From: an uncultured Collinsella sp.
GTDB lineage: Bacteria; Actinomycetota; Coriobacteriia; Coriobacteriales; Coriobacteriaceae
Assembly (NCBI GenBank): GCA_900544205.1
Contig: UQUG01000029.1
Coordinates: 1-21,795, forward strand
Direction of reading: 5' to 3'
Length of the DNA stretch: 21,795 nt
Within the stretch, counting starts at the first letter, position 1. Each line of letters starts with the position of its first letter. A program made the position numbers and the translations under genes. The notes under the pieces were generated by a model. That model saw only the letters and a list, made by a program, of their open reading frames with translations. It was not told the DNA's origin and searched no databases. Positions 1 through 9,004 of this stretch are shown in pieces.

Positions 1-25
1 CACGGAGACGTCTCCCTTCTCCGTG
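1..25. other. Hairpin at window edge
   Basis: CACGGAG (1-7) pairs with CTCCGTG (19-25) around an 11-nt loop. On the plus strand it is followed by GCGGCAC and a short T run at 33-36. It could be the weak terminator of a gene lying left of the window, or part of the end of the minus-strand two-component transcript. The window edge prevents a decision. Confidence 0.3.
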
Positions 26-52
26 GCGGCACTTTTGTGCGACTGCTCTATA

Positions 53-119
53 AGTTGCGGTGAAATACGGACTGTTTGGCGGCCCTAGGAGGCACAGCAG
101 TCCGTATTTCACCGCAACT
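53..119. repeat. 22-bp perfect inverted repeat
   Basis: Bases 53-74 are the exact reverse complement of bases 98-119 (22 of 22), separated by 23 nt. The arm begins AGTTGCGGTGAAATACGG. The element lies 19 nt past the response-regulator stop codon. Neither strand has a T tail, so it is not a typical intrinsic terminator. It could be a dispersed intergenic hairpin element, a small miniature mobile element, or an mRNA 3'-end stabiliser. Ten bases of the arm (TGCGGTGAAA) recur at 11254-11263. Confidence 0.9.
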
Positions 120-138
120 GAGTCGCCGATTCTTTGAG

Positions 139-768
139 TTATCCTCGCAGGTAGGCGATGGCGATTTGGGTGCGGTTGCGCAGGCCCATTTTGGCCAGGA
201 TCGAGCTGATGTGGTTGCGCACGGTGCCTTCGCCCATGTAGGCGGTGGCGGCAATCTCCTTGTTGTCGAGACCGCGGGCGATGAGCTCGGCGACCTCGAA
301 CTCGCGGTCGGTCAGGCCGGCAAAGGCCGCAGGCCGGTGGGGCGTGCCTGCTTTGTCACCCATTTCGTCAAAGTCAATATCCTCGATTGCCTTGCCCTCA
401 AGCACACGTTTGCCATCCATGACTTGCGCCAACGCTGGTGGGATGGCGGCGACATCGGTCTTGATTAAGTAGCCACGGGCACCCAGTTTGAGCGCCGACA
501 CAATGTACTCGTCATCCGAAAACGTGGTCAGGAACACCACGCGTGCTGCGGGGTCGCGCTCGAGGATCTCGCGTGCCGCCGAAAGGCCGTCACGCCCCGG
601 CATCTGGATGTCGAGCAGCGCGATATCGGGTGCGTGTTCGGTGTAGAGCGCGACCGCGTCGTTGCCGTCGGCGCCGGTGCCCACGACTTCGATCTGCGGC
701 TGGGCACCCAGGATAATCTTGAGCGAATCGACCACCAAGCGGTCGTCGTCGACAACAATGAGCCTCAT
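139..768 (-). CDS. NarL/LuxR-family response regulator
   Basis: A 209-aa DNA-binding response regulator. The receiver domain (about 1-120) has the acidic pocket D7-D9, phospho-acceptor D53 in the LLDIQMPGRDG region, T81/T82 and conserved K103. A LuxR-type helix-turn-helix follows at about 150-205 (LTDREFEVAELIARGLDNKE, then GTVRNHISSILAKMGLRNR). Length and domain order are standard for the NarL family. The ATG overlaps the kinase stop codon as ATGA (765-768), so the two are translationally coupled and the kinase is its cognate partner. Its likely targets are the divergent ABC genes and possibly its own operon; this is inferred from layout, since no binding site has been demonstrated. Recognition is firm, the regulon is not. 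Confidence 0.95.
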   Translation of the reverse strand: MRLIVVDDDRLVVDSLKIILGAQPQIEVVGTGADGNDAVALYTEHAPDIALLDIQMPGRDGLSAAREILERDPAARVVFLTTFSDDEYIVSALKLGARGYLIKTDVAAIPPALAQVMDGKRVLEGKAIEDIDFDEMGDKAGTPHRPAAFAGLTDREFEVAELIARGLDNKEIAATAYMGEGTVRNHISSILAKMGLRNRTQIAIAYLRG

Positions 769-1910
769 CGGGCCTCATCTCCTTGCTGTTTTGGGACGGT
801 GGCAAACACGCGCCAGCCGGGGGCACCGGCGCGTGGGCCGGCGGTGAAGGTTCCGCCAAGCGCCTCGACGCGCTCGCGCATGGAGCCGAGTCCCATGCCT
901 TCTGCGGCGTTGCGGCTGTTCACCGGGGTCGCGCCGGCGCCGTCGTCGGTAACGATGAGCTGGTAAAACGACGGATGCTCCATGCATCGCACGGTCACGT
1001 TCTGAGCACGGGCGTGGCGCATGGTGTTGGAGAGCGCCTCGCGTAGGATCGCCGCAAAGCAGTTGGCGATGTTGGCGGGTGCATGCTCGGTTAAAACCTC
1101 AAGCTCAATCTGCGGCCCGCCATCTGAGCGCGCGCCCTCCACGATGCGCTCGAGCTGTACGGATAGATTGGCCGCGTTGTCGTTGAGCGCGTGGACGCTG
1201 GTGCGCACGAGCTGAAGCGCTTCGTCAACCGTGCGTTTGACGTCGGCGAAATCGGCGGCAACCCTGGGCTCGTCGGCGTGGACCACGCGTAGGGCTTCGG
1301 CCTGCAGTGAGGCGCGCGTGAGCTGGTGCCCTACGTTATCGTGGATCTCGCGCGCGATGCGGGCGCGCTCGGCGAGCGTTGCGAGCTCGACCTCGTAGTC
1401 CTGGCGGTCGGCAAGGTCGCGGTTGCGCGCCTCGGGCGCGAGGGCTCGTTCCTGCAGCTCGTCGCGGGTGCGACGCATGCGTTCCTGCTCGCGCTCCAGC
1501 TGGGCGGTGCGCAGCGACAGTAAGGTGGCGGCGACTGAAAGGATGGCGGTCAACAGCAGCGCACGGGTGGGAAGCGCGCCGGCGTGGGCATATGCGACGA
1601 GCGCGCAGGCAAAGATGGCGCCGGCGCCTAGCGCGACCCAGGCGTGCTCACGGCGCACGTATCGCGCGATGTCATAGAAGGCGAGGGGCGCAAACGGCAC
1701 AAACGACGGCACAAAGACGGCCACCATAATGTAAGCATAGCTCGCGGCCTCACCGACGCGGCGGGCGCGTTCCCCTTGCGCAATTTCCGTAAGCGAGGCG
1801 ACTGCGACGCCAAGACAAAACGCCGCGACCAAGCAAGCATCCACGGCAAGGCCCAGAGCGGCCGCGATGCAGCACGCCAACACGATCGATTTGTCGAATA
1901 GCCTGTTCAT
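765..1910 (-). CDS. Sensor histidine kinase (HisKA_3 type)
   Basis: A 381-aa membrane sensor kinase. The N-terminal part is hydrophobic, with several membrane segments between about residues 8 and 133 and no large extracellular sensor domain. An Arg/Glu-rich coiled linker follows (about 135-180). The HisKA_3 dimerisation domain has phospho-acceptor H190 in ERARIAREIHDNVGHQLT. The HATPase domain shows the N-box (REALSNTMRHA, 290-300), the G1 box D322-D323-G-A-G and the G2 box GMGLGSMRERV from 338. Short-loop membrane sensors paired with NarL regulators and ABC-2 exporters often sense membrane-active compounds (family knowledge; ligand unknown here). No Shine-Dalgarno sequence precedes the ATG, but a -10 box lies 6 nt upstream, which suggests a leaderless mRNA. 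Confidence 0.94.
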   Translation of the reverse strand: MNRLFDKSIVLACCIAAALGLAVDACLVAAFCLGVAVASLTEIAQGERARRVGEAASYAYIMVAVFVPSFVPFAPLAFYDIARYVRREHAWVALGAGAIFACALVAYAHAGALPTRALLLTAILSVAATLLSLRTAQLEREQERMRRTRDELQERALAPEARNRDLADRQDYEVELATLAERARIAREIHDNVGHQLTRASLQAEALRVVHADEPRVAADFADVKRTVDEALQLVRTSVHALNDNAANLSVQLERIVEGARSDGGPQIELEVLTEHAPANIANCFAAILREALSNTMRHARAQNVTVRCMEHPSFYQLIVTDDGAGATPVNSRNAAEGMGLGSMRERVEALGGTFTAGPRAGAPGWRVFATVPKQQGDEAR

Positions 1911-1916
1911 ACGGGT

Positions 1917-1922
1917 ATTGTA
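1917..1922 (-). promoter_or_regulatory. -10 box of the kinase operon (leaderless)
   Basis: On the minus strand TACAAT is followed by ACCCGT and then directly by the kinase ATG at 1910. Transcription would therefore begin at or next to the A of the start codon. There is no purine-rich Shine-Dalgarno sequence and no convincing -35 box. TANNNT about 6 nt before a start codon is the usual signature of leaderless mRNAs in Actinobacteria. Confidence 0.6.
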
Positions 1923-1987
1923 CGCGATGGCGCGCGCGACAATTGCTCAGGTGCCGCAACCGTGACATTCCTCCCGCCCGCCCCCGC

Positions 1988-2015
1988 CGCACTTGTGACA
2001 AAGCTCACTGGTGCG
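1988..2015. promoter_or_regulatory. 28-nt near-palindrome, candidate operator
   Basis: The arms CGCACTTGTGA (1988-1998) and TCACTGGTGCG (2005-2015) match at 9 of 11 positions as inverted repeats around a 6-bp spacer. The core TGTGA-N6-TCACT has the geometry of CRP/FNR-family half-sites. The right arm can also pair with CGCACC at 2023-2028. The element lies between the divergent kinase and ATPase genes, 62 nt upstream of the ATPase ATG. Its right half would overlap the -35 region if GATGAT (2032-2037) is the -10. It could be a site for the adjacent response regulator or for an unlinked regulator. Confidence 0.5.
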
Positions 2016-2076
2016 CGCCGCCCGCACCTGCGATGATGCAATCGTACCGGGCCGAAATCAACAGAAGGGCCGCCTC

Positions 2077-3015
2077 ATGACAGACATCGTCCACGTCGAA
2101 AACCTCGTCAAGCGCTATGACGACCTTATCGCGCTCGACCACTTTAACCTGAACATCGCCCCCGGCGAGATCTTTGGCTTGCTCGGCCCCAACGGCTCGG
2201 GCAAGACCACGTCCATCAACTGCATCCTGCAGCTGCTCACCTACGACAAGGGCACCATCGAGCTGTTTGGCGAGCCCATGACGCCCGCCCGCTACGACCT
2301 TAAGCGCCGCATTGGCGTGGTGCCGCAGCAGGTGGCGGTGTTTGACGAACTCACGGTGCGCGAGAACATCGACTATTTTTGCAGCCTCTACGTAAACGAC
2401 CGCAAGCGCCGCCGCGCGCTGGTGGACGAGGCGATCGACTTTGTCGGCCTGGGCGACTTTATCAAGTTCCGCCCCGGCAAGCTCTCGGGCGGCCTGGCGC
2501 GTCGCCTCAACATTGCCTGCGGTATCGCGCACAAGCCCGAGCTCATCTTTTTTGACGAGCCCACGGTGGCGGTCGATCCACAGAGCCGCAACGCCATCCT
2601 GGAGGGCATCTGCCGCTTGCGCGACGAGGGCGCCACGGTGGTGTATACCAGCCATTACATGGAGGAAGTCGAGCAGATCTGCAGCCGCATCATGATTATG
2701 GACGGCGGCCGCGTATTGGCGCAGGGCACCAACGACGAGCTCAAGCGCATGATCCAGATGGGCGAGAAGATCGTGATCGAGGTCGGTGAGGTGCCGAGTG
2801 CGGCACTCGCCGCCGTTGCGAGCCTGCCACATGTCCTGGACCTGGCGGCGACGGCAGGCCAGCTCACGTTCTCGTGCGAGGCGAGCCCGCATAACCTGAC
2901 CGACATCCTCGATACGTTGCGCTCGCATGACGTGCCGCTCGGCCGCATCTACTCCGAGCCGCCGACCCTCAACGACGTGTTCCTCGAGATCACCGGCCGC
3001 GAGCTGCGCGACTAG
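2077..3015 (+). CDS. ABC-2 exporter ATP-binding subunit
   Basis: A 312-aa cytoplasmic ATPase of the drug/lantibiotic-exporter type. It shows Walker A GPNGSGKTT (37-45), a Q-loop at PQQ (83-85), an unusual signature LSGGLARR (136-143, Leu where Gln is common), Walker B LIFFDEP (156-162) and switch His193 in TSHYMEE. The TVAVDP at 163-168 replaces the more usual TSGLDP. The last 90 or so residues form the C-terminal extension typical of DrrA/LnrL-like ATPases. The ATG at 2077 is chosen because AGAAGGG lies 7 nt upstream; the reading frame stays open further upstream without a better start. It forms an operon with the two permeases, whose first ATG lies 9 nt downstream. Substrate unknown; export of a membrane-active compound is inferred from layout. 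Confidence 0.93.
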   Translation: MTDIVHVENLVKRYDDLIALDHFNLNIAPGEIFGLLGPNGSGKTTSINCILQLLTYDKGTIELFGEPMTPARYDLKRRIGVVPQQVAVFDELTVRENIDYFCSLYVNDRKRRRALVDEAIDFVGLGDFIKFRPGKLSGGLARRLNIACGIAHKPELIFFDEPTVAVDPQSRNAILEGICRLRDEGATVVYTSHYMEEVEQICSRIMIMDGGRVLAQGTNDELKRMIQMGEKIVIEVGEVPSAALAAVASLPHVLDLAATAGQLTFSCEASPHNLTDILDTLRSHDVPLGRIYSEPPTLNDVFLEITGRELRD

Positions 3016-3024
3016 GGGGCAGTC

Positions 3025-4212
3025 ATGTTCAACACCATCATCACTACGGTCAAGACGCTGCTGCGCCGGCCGAGCACGTGGGTCTGGGGCGCTCTCTTTC
3101 CCATCGCACTTTCCACGATGTTCATGTTTATGTTTGCGAATCTGAGCTCCGACGGCACGGTCGACCCGGTACCGGTTGCCGTCATAGCGGACGAGGCCTG
3201 GGACGCCTCGACCTTTAAGGAAGTGGCGACGTCGCTTGCCAAGGAGAGCGACAATCAGCTGCTCGAGATCCACGAGTGCGACGACGCAGCCGATGCGAAC
3301 CGTGCGCTTAAGGCCGGCGAGGTCGCGGGCATCTATACGGTCGACGACGCAGGCGCACCCAAGCTCACACTGCTATCGAGCTACGACAGCTCGCGCGCAT
3401 CATCGGTGCTCACCGATCGCAGCATCCTGGAGACGGTGGCAAGCTCGTATACACAAAATGCCGAGCTCATGTCCCAGATTGCCCAGGACAACCCGGCGGC
3501 ACTCGCCGACCCCGAGGCGGTTGCGCGCGCCCTGTCGCTCGAGGGCGGCACCCGTCGCGTGAGCCTTACGCGCACCACGCCCGACGGCACGGTCATCTAC
3601 TATTACGCGCTTTTTGGCCTGGTCGCGATGATGTCTGCCGAGTTTGCCGCCTTGAGCGTCGTCGATTTGCAGCCCAATCTGTCGGGCCTTGGCGCGCGTC
3701 GCTGCGTGGGCGGTCTTTCCAAGACGGCGTCGCTGGCCGGCATCTTCGTCGGCTCGTGGCTGGTTTCCTTCGCCTCGATGGTGATCGCAATCGGCTACGT
3801 GCGCCTGGTCGTGGGCGTCGACTTTGGCGGGCGCGAGGGGCTGTGCCTCGCGGGCGGCGCCGCTTCCGCGCTTGCCGCCACGGGCCTGGGACTCTTTGTG
3901 GGCACGCTTCCCGTTAAGGGCGGCAAGGCGTCCAAGTCCGGCATCCTCACGGGCTTTGCTACCACGTGCGCCCTGTTCGCTGGCCTCTATGGCGAGCCGG
4001 CGATGGCGCTTGCCGACGACGTCGCCCGCGCCTGCCCGGCCGAGTGCTGGCTCAATCCCGTCAAGCTTATCTGCGACATGTTCAACCGCCTGTATTTCTT
4101 TGAGGACCTGGGACCTTTTGCCGTTCGCGCCGGCGCGCTGGTCCTTATGGCGCTGCTGTTCGTTGCCGCCGCCACGCTGATCTTTGGAAGGAGCCGCTAT
4201 GAGCACCTTTAA
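3025..4212 (+). CDS. ABC-2 type permease, first subunit
   Basis: A 395-aa integral membrane protein with ABC-2 architecture. One membrane segment lies near the N-terminus (about 20-40), then an extracytoplasmic domain of about 150 residues (roughly 42-190), then a cluster of about five segments from residue 192 to 390. The long loop between TM1 and TM2 matches the YhgE/LnrM-like ABC-2 permeases. An AGGGGGC ribosome site sits just before the ATG, immediately after the ATPase stop. The next permease starts 14 nt before this gene ends, so the two are translationally coupled and probably form a heterodimer driven by the upstream ATPase. The family call is secure; the transported molecule is not deducible. 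Confidence 0.88.
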   Translation: MFNTIITTVKTLLRRPSTWVWGALFPIALSTMFMFMFANLSSDGTVDPVPVAVIADEAWDASTFKEVATSLAKESDNQLLEIHECDDAADANRALKAGEVAGIYTVDDAGAPKLTLLSSYDSSRASSVLTDRSILETVASSYTQNAELMSQIAQDNPAALADPEAVARALSLEGGTRRVSLTRTTPDGTVIYYYALFGLVAMMSAEFAALSVVDLQPNLSGLGARRCVGGLSKTASLAGIFVGSWLVSFASMVIAIGYVRLVVGVDFGGREGLCLAGGAASALAATGLGLFVGTLPVKGGKASKSGILTGFATTCALFAGLYGEPAMALADDVARACPAECWLNPVKLICDMFNRLYFFEDLGPFAVRAGALVLMALLFVAAATLIFGRSRYEHL

Positions 4213-5404
4213 GACCGCGCTTCGCATGGCGCTGGCACACCCGTTCTACCTGCTCATCTACACGGTGTTCATTTCGCTGATGGGCGTATTCATCGCGGCA
4301 TCGGTGAGCTGGAACTCGTCGCAGCTCACCGAGTACAAGCCCTACGACGCCAACGTGATCGTGGTCGATCATGACAACAGCGACCTTTCGCGGGCACTCA
4401 CCAAGCACCTAGGTTCGCGGTTTGACCTGGTCACGGGCGTCGGCGATGACACGTACGACCTTGCGGACGCGCTCTCCAAGAGCAACAGCGCCAAGGGCAG
4501 CGCCGACTGCGTGTTCTTTATCCCGGAGGGGTTCGAGGACGACCTGGTCGCGGCTGCCCGCGCGGGGGAGTCCCTGCCCAAGCTCGATGTGACCTACGGT
4601 GCCGGCACCATGGCGGCGGCGCTTTCGTCTGCCGAGGCTTCGCGCTGGATCTCGCTCGCGGGCGCTGCAGCCGCACTTGAGCCCACTGCCTCCAACGGCG
4701 ACGTTGCCAAGGCCGCCGAACATGCCGCTGCAAAGCGCGCGGAGGTCCAGATCGAGCGGGTCAAGGTCGACTCGGCTGCTGCCGCCACGCTCGAGTCGTA
4801 CTTCAACTTTGGCGCGTACGCGATTATCTCGTCGGTCATCGTATCGGTGGGGTTGGTGTTCTCGGGCATGAACGAGCCCGAGCGCGTGCGTCGTATGGAT
4901 GCCGGCCCAATCTCCGAGCGCCAACGTTCGCTTGCCGTGTTTGCCGCCGCCGCCGTGCTCACCGTCTGCATCTGGTTTGTGTCGAGCATGATGGGCGTCG
5001 TGGGCTTTGCCGGCGCGGTCGCCGAGGTCGGCGTGGGCCGTGTGTGCCTGGCACTGGCGGCGACGTTTGCCCTGGCGTGCACGCCGCTGGCCGTTGGCTT
5101 TGCCCTTTCGAGCCTGGGTGCGCGCGAGGAGCTGCTCAATGGCGTGGGCAACCTGCTCGGCATGCTCATGACGTTTTTGGGCGGCGCTTGGATGCCGCTG
5201 TCGCTGATGGGCCCGGCCGTGCAGACCGTGGCGCACTTTGTGCCGACATATTGGGTGAACGACGCGATCGGCAAGGCGCTCGCGTCGGACCTGACGTCTG
5301 CCATGTTGGGCGACATCGCCTGCGACCTGGGCGTCACCGTGCTCTTCGCCGCCGCCATCGCCGCCGTAGGCCTAGCCCTCGCACGCGCCAAATCCCGCGC
5401 CTAG
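4199..5404 (+). CDS. ABC-2 type permease, second subunit
   Basis: A 401-aa membrane protein with the same plan as its upstream partner. TM1 is near residues 15-38, followed by an extracytoplasmic domain of about 160 residues and then five or six C-terminal segments. The stretch GVGNLLGMLMTFLGGAWMPLSLM is typical of the ABC-2 core, ahead of the conserved region FVPTYWVNDAI. The ATG at 4199 overlaps the previous gene by 14 nt and has GGAAGGAG 5 nt upstream; a TTG at 4184 is also in frame but lacks this spacing. No clear terminator follows, although the next ABC gene appears to have its own promoter region. Confidence 0.87.
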   Translation: MSTFKTALRMALAHPFYLLIYTVFISLMGVFIAASVSWNSSQLTEYKPYDANVIVVDHDNSDLSRALTKHLGSRFDLVTGVGDDTYDLADALSKSNSAKGSADCVFFIPEGFEDDLVAAARAGESLPKLDVTYGAGTMAAALSSAEASRWISLAGAAAALEPTASNGDVAKAAEHAAAKRAEVQIERVKVDSAAAATLESYFNFGAYAIISSVIVSVGLVFSGMNEPERVRRMDAGPISERQRSLAVFAAAAVLTVCIWFVSSMMGVVGFAGAVAEVGVGRVCLALAATFALACTPLAVGFALSSLGAREELLNGVGNLLGMLMTFLGGAWMPLSLMGPAVQTVAHFVPTYWVNDAIGKALASDLTSAMLGDIACDLGVTVLFAAAIAAVGLALARAKSRA

Positions 5405-5438
5405 TCTGAAATAAATCCTAGGCCTCGCCCCAAAATAG

Positions 5439-5478
5439 TTCGCCAAGGTTTACTATTACCTCATAAAGTAGTACGAGG
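5439..5478 (+). promoter_or_regulatory. Putative promoter with inverted repeat
   Basis: This AT-richer patch lies before the second ABC system. A plausible -35 TTCGCC (5439-5444) is 17 nt from CATAAA (5462-5467). The short inverted repeat TACTA (5451-5455) and TAGTA (5469-5473) straddles the -10, which would suit a repressor site. Transcription would begin near 5474, leaving GAGG (5475-5478) at the very 5' end. That modestly favours the second ATG (5497), with GGGGGA before it. All of this is pattern-based and weak. Confidence 0.3.
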
Positions 5479-5484
5479 CTAACA

Positions 5485-6210
<726 letters not shown>

Positions 6211-6218
6211 GCGGCGCC

Positions 6219-8885
6219 ATGACACCTCTCGCAAAACGTCTCCCGCGCGAGCTGCGCCGCAATATCGGCAAGTACCTAGGCATCTTTCTTCTTATGTGCG
6301 GAAGCATCGCTCTCACCTCGGGCTTTTTGCTCGCGGCGCATTCCATCGGTTGCCTTATCGACGGCATGCGCGATGCGTACACGATCGAGGACGGCCGCGT
6401 GACCACCTCCTTCGAGGTCACCAAAGACCAGCTCAAGGCCGCCGAGGACGCGGCCGACGACGTCGGCGGCGTCACGCTCTACAAGAATTTTTCCATCGAC
6501 GCCATCATCAAAAAGACCGCCGGCGACGACGGCACCAAGCGCACGCTGCGCACCTATGCGCACCGCACCAAGGTCGATATCGCGTCCTACTGTGAGGGCA
6601 GGGAACCCAAGGCGGACGACGAGGTGGCCATCGACCGTGTCTTTGCCACCAATAACAACCTGTCCGTGGGCGATAAGGTCGAGCTTGAGGGCCGCACCTA
6701 TACCATCTGCGGCATCATGACCCAGCCCGATAGCCAGGCGCTGTTCCTCAACAATTCGGACTTTACGGTGAACACCATCACCTATGGCGTGGCCGAGGTC
6801 ACCGACGCCGGCTTTGCCGCACTCGAGGATGCCGGCGGCGCGCCTGCCTACACCTACTCCTTCACCTTTGCCGATCGCGACCTCCCCACCGCGGATCGCA
6901 TCGATGCGGAACAGGATATGGTCGAGGCGCTGACCGACGCCGATGCGCGCGTGGACGATCTGATCGATGCCGATTCCAACCAGGGCATTGGCTATGCGCG
7001 CGACGACGTGGACGGCGACTCCATGATGTGGATGACGCTGCTCGACATCATCATCGTGATCATGGCGTTTGTCTTTGTGGTCCTTACCGACGCCACCATC
7101 GAGGAGGAGAGCGCCATCATCGGCACGTTGCTCGCCAGCGGCTATCGTCGACGCGAGATCGTGCTGCACTACCTTGCGCTTCCCGCTATCGTGGGCGTGG
7201 TCGCGGCGCTTTTGGGCACTGCGCTCGGAGTTGTGTTCTTTACCGAGCCCATGCGCAGCCTCTATTATGGTTCGTACAGCCTGCCACCTTTCCAGGTGTA
7301 CTGGAGCTGGGAGATCTTTGTGAAGTGTGCCGTGGTTCCCGCCGCCGCGCTCATTCTCATCACGCTGGTGGGCCTGCTTCGCAAGATGGGCAAGACGCCG
7401 CTGCAGTTTCTTCGCCACGAGGCGAGCGGCAAATCGGGCACCAAGCGCGGCTTGCAGCTGCCGGAGCGCATGGGTTTTGTTTCCCGCTTCCGCCTGCGTA
7501 TCTTCCTGCGTAACCTGGGTAACTTCGCCACGCTCTTTGTGGGCATTGCGTTTGCCTCGCTGCTGATGCTCTTTGGCCTGGCGATCCTGCCCACGATGAC
7601 GCACTATGCGGACAACCTCGAGACAAGCCTGGTCGCCGAACACCAGTACACGCTCAAGGCGCCGCTGGAGCTCGAGGGCACTGCCGAGGAGCGCGAGCAG
7701 TGGTCGGCACTCGAGCGCCTGCAGTCGGTGGACGGTGCGCTCCTCACCGCCGCCCAAGATGCCGATGACGAGCTTGACGACGTGGCCGATGCGGCGCAGA
7801 CGGCAGCTGATGCCGCGACCGCATCTCCGTCTGCCGAGAGCCTGGCCGCAGTGCAGGACGCGCTCGCCAAGGTCCAGGACAAGAAGGATGCGCTTTACGC
7901 GCGCCTTGACGATCTTGCCGATGCCCTCGGCTGCAACCGCGACGAGGCTATCGACCTGATCGACAAGGCCTCTAAGATCGACACTGACAACGACGACATT
8001 CACCCGGTTAACACGACCGATAACGGTGCAGACAAGATTGCGCAGACCGAGAAATATGCCGTTTACCAGCTGCAATACGACCGCGGCGATGGTAATGGCG
8101 AGGAGACGATTTCCGTCTACGGCATCTCGCCCGATTCGCGCTATTGGAAAGACCTCAACGTTGGCGATGGGCGCGTCGTCTTTGGCGGCGGCCTGCTCGA
8201 CAAGTTTGGCTGGAGCGAGGGCCAGAAGGTCACGCTCATCGACAAGTACGAGGGGGAGCATTATTCCCTTGAGTACGCGGGCAAGGACTGTGCCTGGGGC
8301 TCCAAGTCGGACATGAATATCTATATGAGTATCGACGACTTTAACGAGCTGTTCGGCAACGACGCCGCCTACTTTAACGGCTATGTGAGCGACGAGAAGC
8401 TCGACCTCGATGCTCGCTACTTTGCCGGCGACACCACGCCCGACGACATGCGGGCCGTGGGCGACCAGTTCATCGGCATGATGAGCAAAATGATCGGAAT
8501 GATGATCGGGCTCGCGGTGTTCATCTTCCTGCTGTTTATGTACCTGCTGACCAAGGCGGTGATCGACCACAGCGCCCGTTCGATCAGCTACATGAAAGTC
8601 TTTGGCTATCGCGATAGCGAGATCTCGCATCTGTACATCCGCTCGATCACGCTGTGCGTGGCGGCGTCGCTCGTGCTGAGCCTGCCGGTCATTATTGGCT
8701 CGCTCACGGCCATCTTCCGCTCGATGCTGCTCGCCTATAACGGCAATATCGAGATCTACGTGCCCGCCTGGTCCATGGCGGCATGTGTCGGCATTGGCTT
8801 TGCGACCTACCTGGTCGTGGCGCTGCTGCACACGCGCTCCGTCAAGCGCGTGAGCCTCTCCGAGGCGCTGAAGGTCCAGGAATAG
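6219..8885 (+). CDS. Large FtsX-family ABC permease
   Basis: An 888-aa permease with two FtsX units. TM1 is at about 17-40, followed by an extracytoplasmic domain of about 230 residues. Three segments follow between about 270 and 390, then a cytoplasmic linker (LLRKMGKTPLQFLRHE and basic residues). TM5 is at about 433-458, then a second extracytoplasmic domain of nearly 300 residues, and three segments between about 753 and 868. The C-terminal VKRVSLSEALKVQE resembles the end of many family members. An Ala/Asp-rich heptad region at about 490-585 looks like a coiled-coil hairpin inside the second outer domain. The ATG at 6219 is preferred over an in-frame TTG at 6204 that overlaps the ATPase. 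With the upstream ATPase it should act on lipids, peptides or envelope proteins at the cell surface; which one is unknown. Confidence 0.9.
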   Translation: MTPLAKRLPRELRRNIGKYLGIFLLMCGSIALTSGFLLAAHSIGCLIDGMRDAYTIEDGRVTTSFEVTKDQLKAAEDAADDVGGVTLYKNFSIDAIIKKTAGDDGTKRTLRTYAHRTKVDIASYCEGREPKADDEVAIDRVFATNNNLSVGDKVELEGRTYTICGIMTQPDSQALFLNNSDFTVNTITYGVAEVTDAGFAALEDAGGAPAYTYSFTFADRDLPTADRIDAEQDMVEALTDADARVDDLIDADSNQGIGYARDDVDGDSMMWMTLLDIIIVIMAFVFVVLTDATIEEESAIIGTLLASGYRRREIVLHYLALPAIVGVVAALLGTALGVVFFTEPMRSLYYGSYSLPPFQVYWSWEIFVKCAVVPAAALILITLVGLLRKMGKTPLQFLRHEASGKSGTKRGLQLPERMGFVSRFRLRIFLRNLGNFATLFVGIAFASLLMLFGLAILPTMTHYADNLETSLVAEHQYTLKAPLELEGTAEEREQWSALERLQSVDGALLTAAQDADDELDDVADAAQTAADAATASPSAESLAAVQDALAKVQDKKDALYARLDDLADALGCNRDEAIDLIDKASKIDTDNDDIHPVNTTDNGADKIAQTEKYAVYQLQYDRGDGNGEETISVYGISPDSRYWKDLNVGDGRVVFGGGLLDKFGWSEGQKVTLIDKYEGEHYSLEYAGKDCAWGSKSDMNIYMSIDDFNELFGNDAAYFNGYVSDEKLDLDARYFAGDTTPDDMRAVGDQFIGMMSKMIGMMIGLAVFIFLLFMYLLTKAVIDHSARSISYMKVFGYRDSEISHLYIRSITLCVAASLVLSLPVIIGSLTAIFRSMLLAYNGNIEIYVPAWSMAACVGIGFATYLVVALLHTRSVKRVSLSEALKVQE

Positions 8886-8897
8886 AGAACCGCCCAC

Positions 8898-8940
8898 ACG
8901 CGGGGACACGAACCGAAGGAAGGGTGCCCCCGCGTTATTT
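8898..8940 (+). terminator. Intrinsic terminator after FtsX operon
   Basis: ACGCGGGG (8898-8905) pairs with CCCCGCGT (8928-8935). After one A/C mismatch the stem extends by CAC/GTG, and the hairpin is followed by TATTT. It lies 13 nt past the permease stop and separates this operon from the methyltransferase. Confidence 0.7.
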
Positions 8941-9004
8941 GCCCGCCAGGCCCGACGTGGGCAAACGCGTGCAACGTCAGACTTCCCCGAACAGAAGGAG
9001 ACCC

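Noticed and set aside
5368..5425. AGGCCTAG/CTAGGCCT inverted repeat at the end of the ABC-2 operon as a terminator
   Set aside because: The 42-nt separation, partial location inside the coding region and lack of a T tract make it unconvincing.
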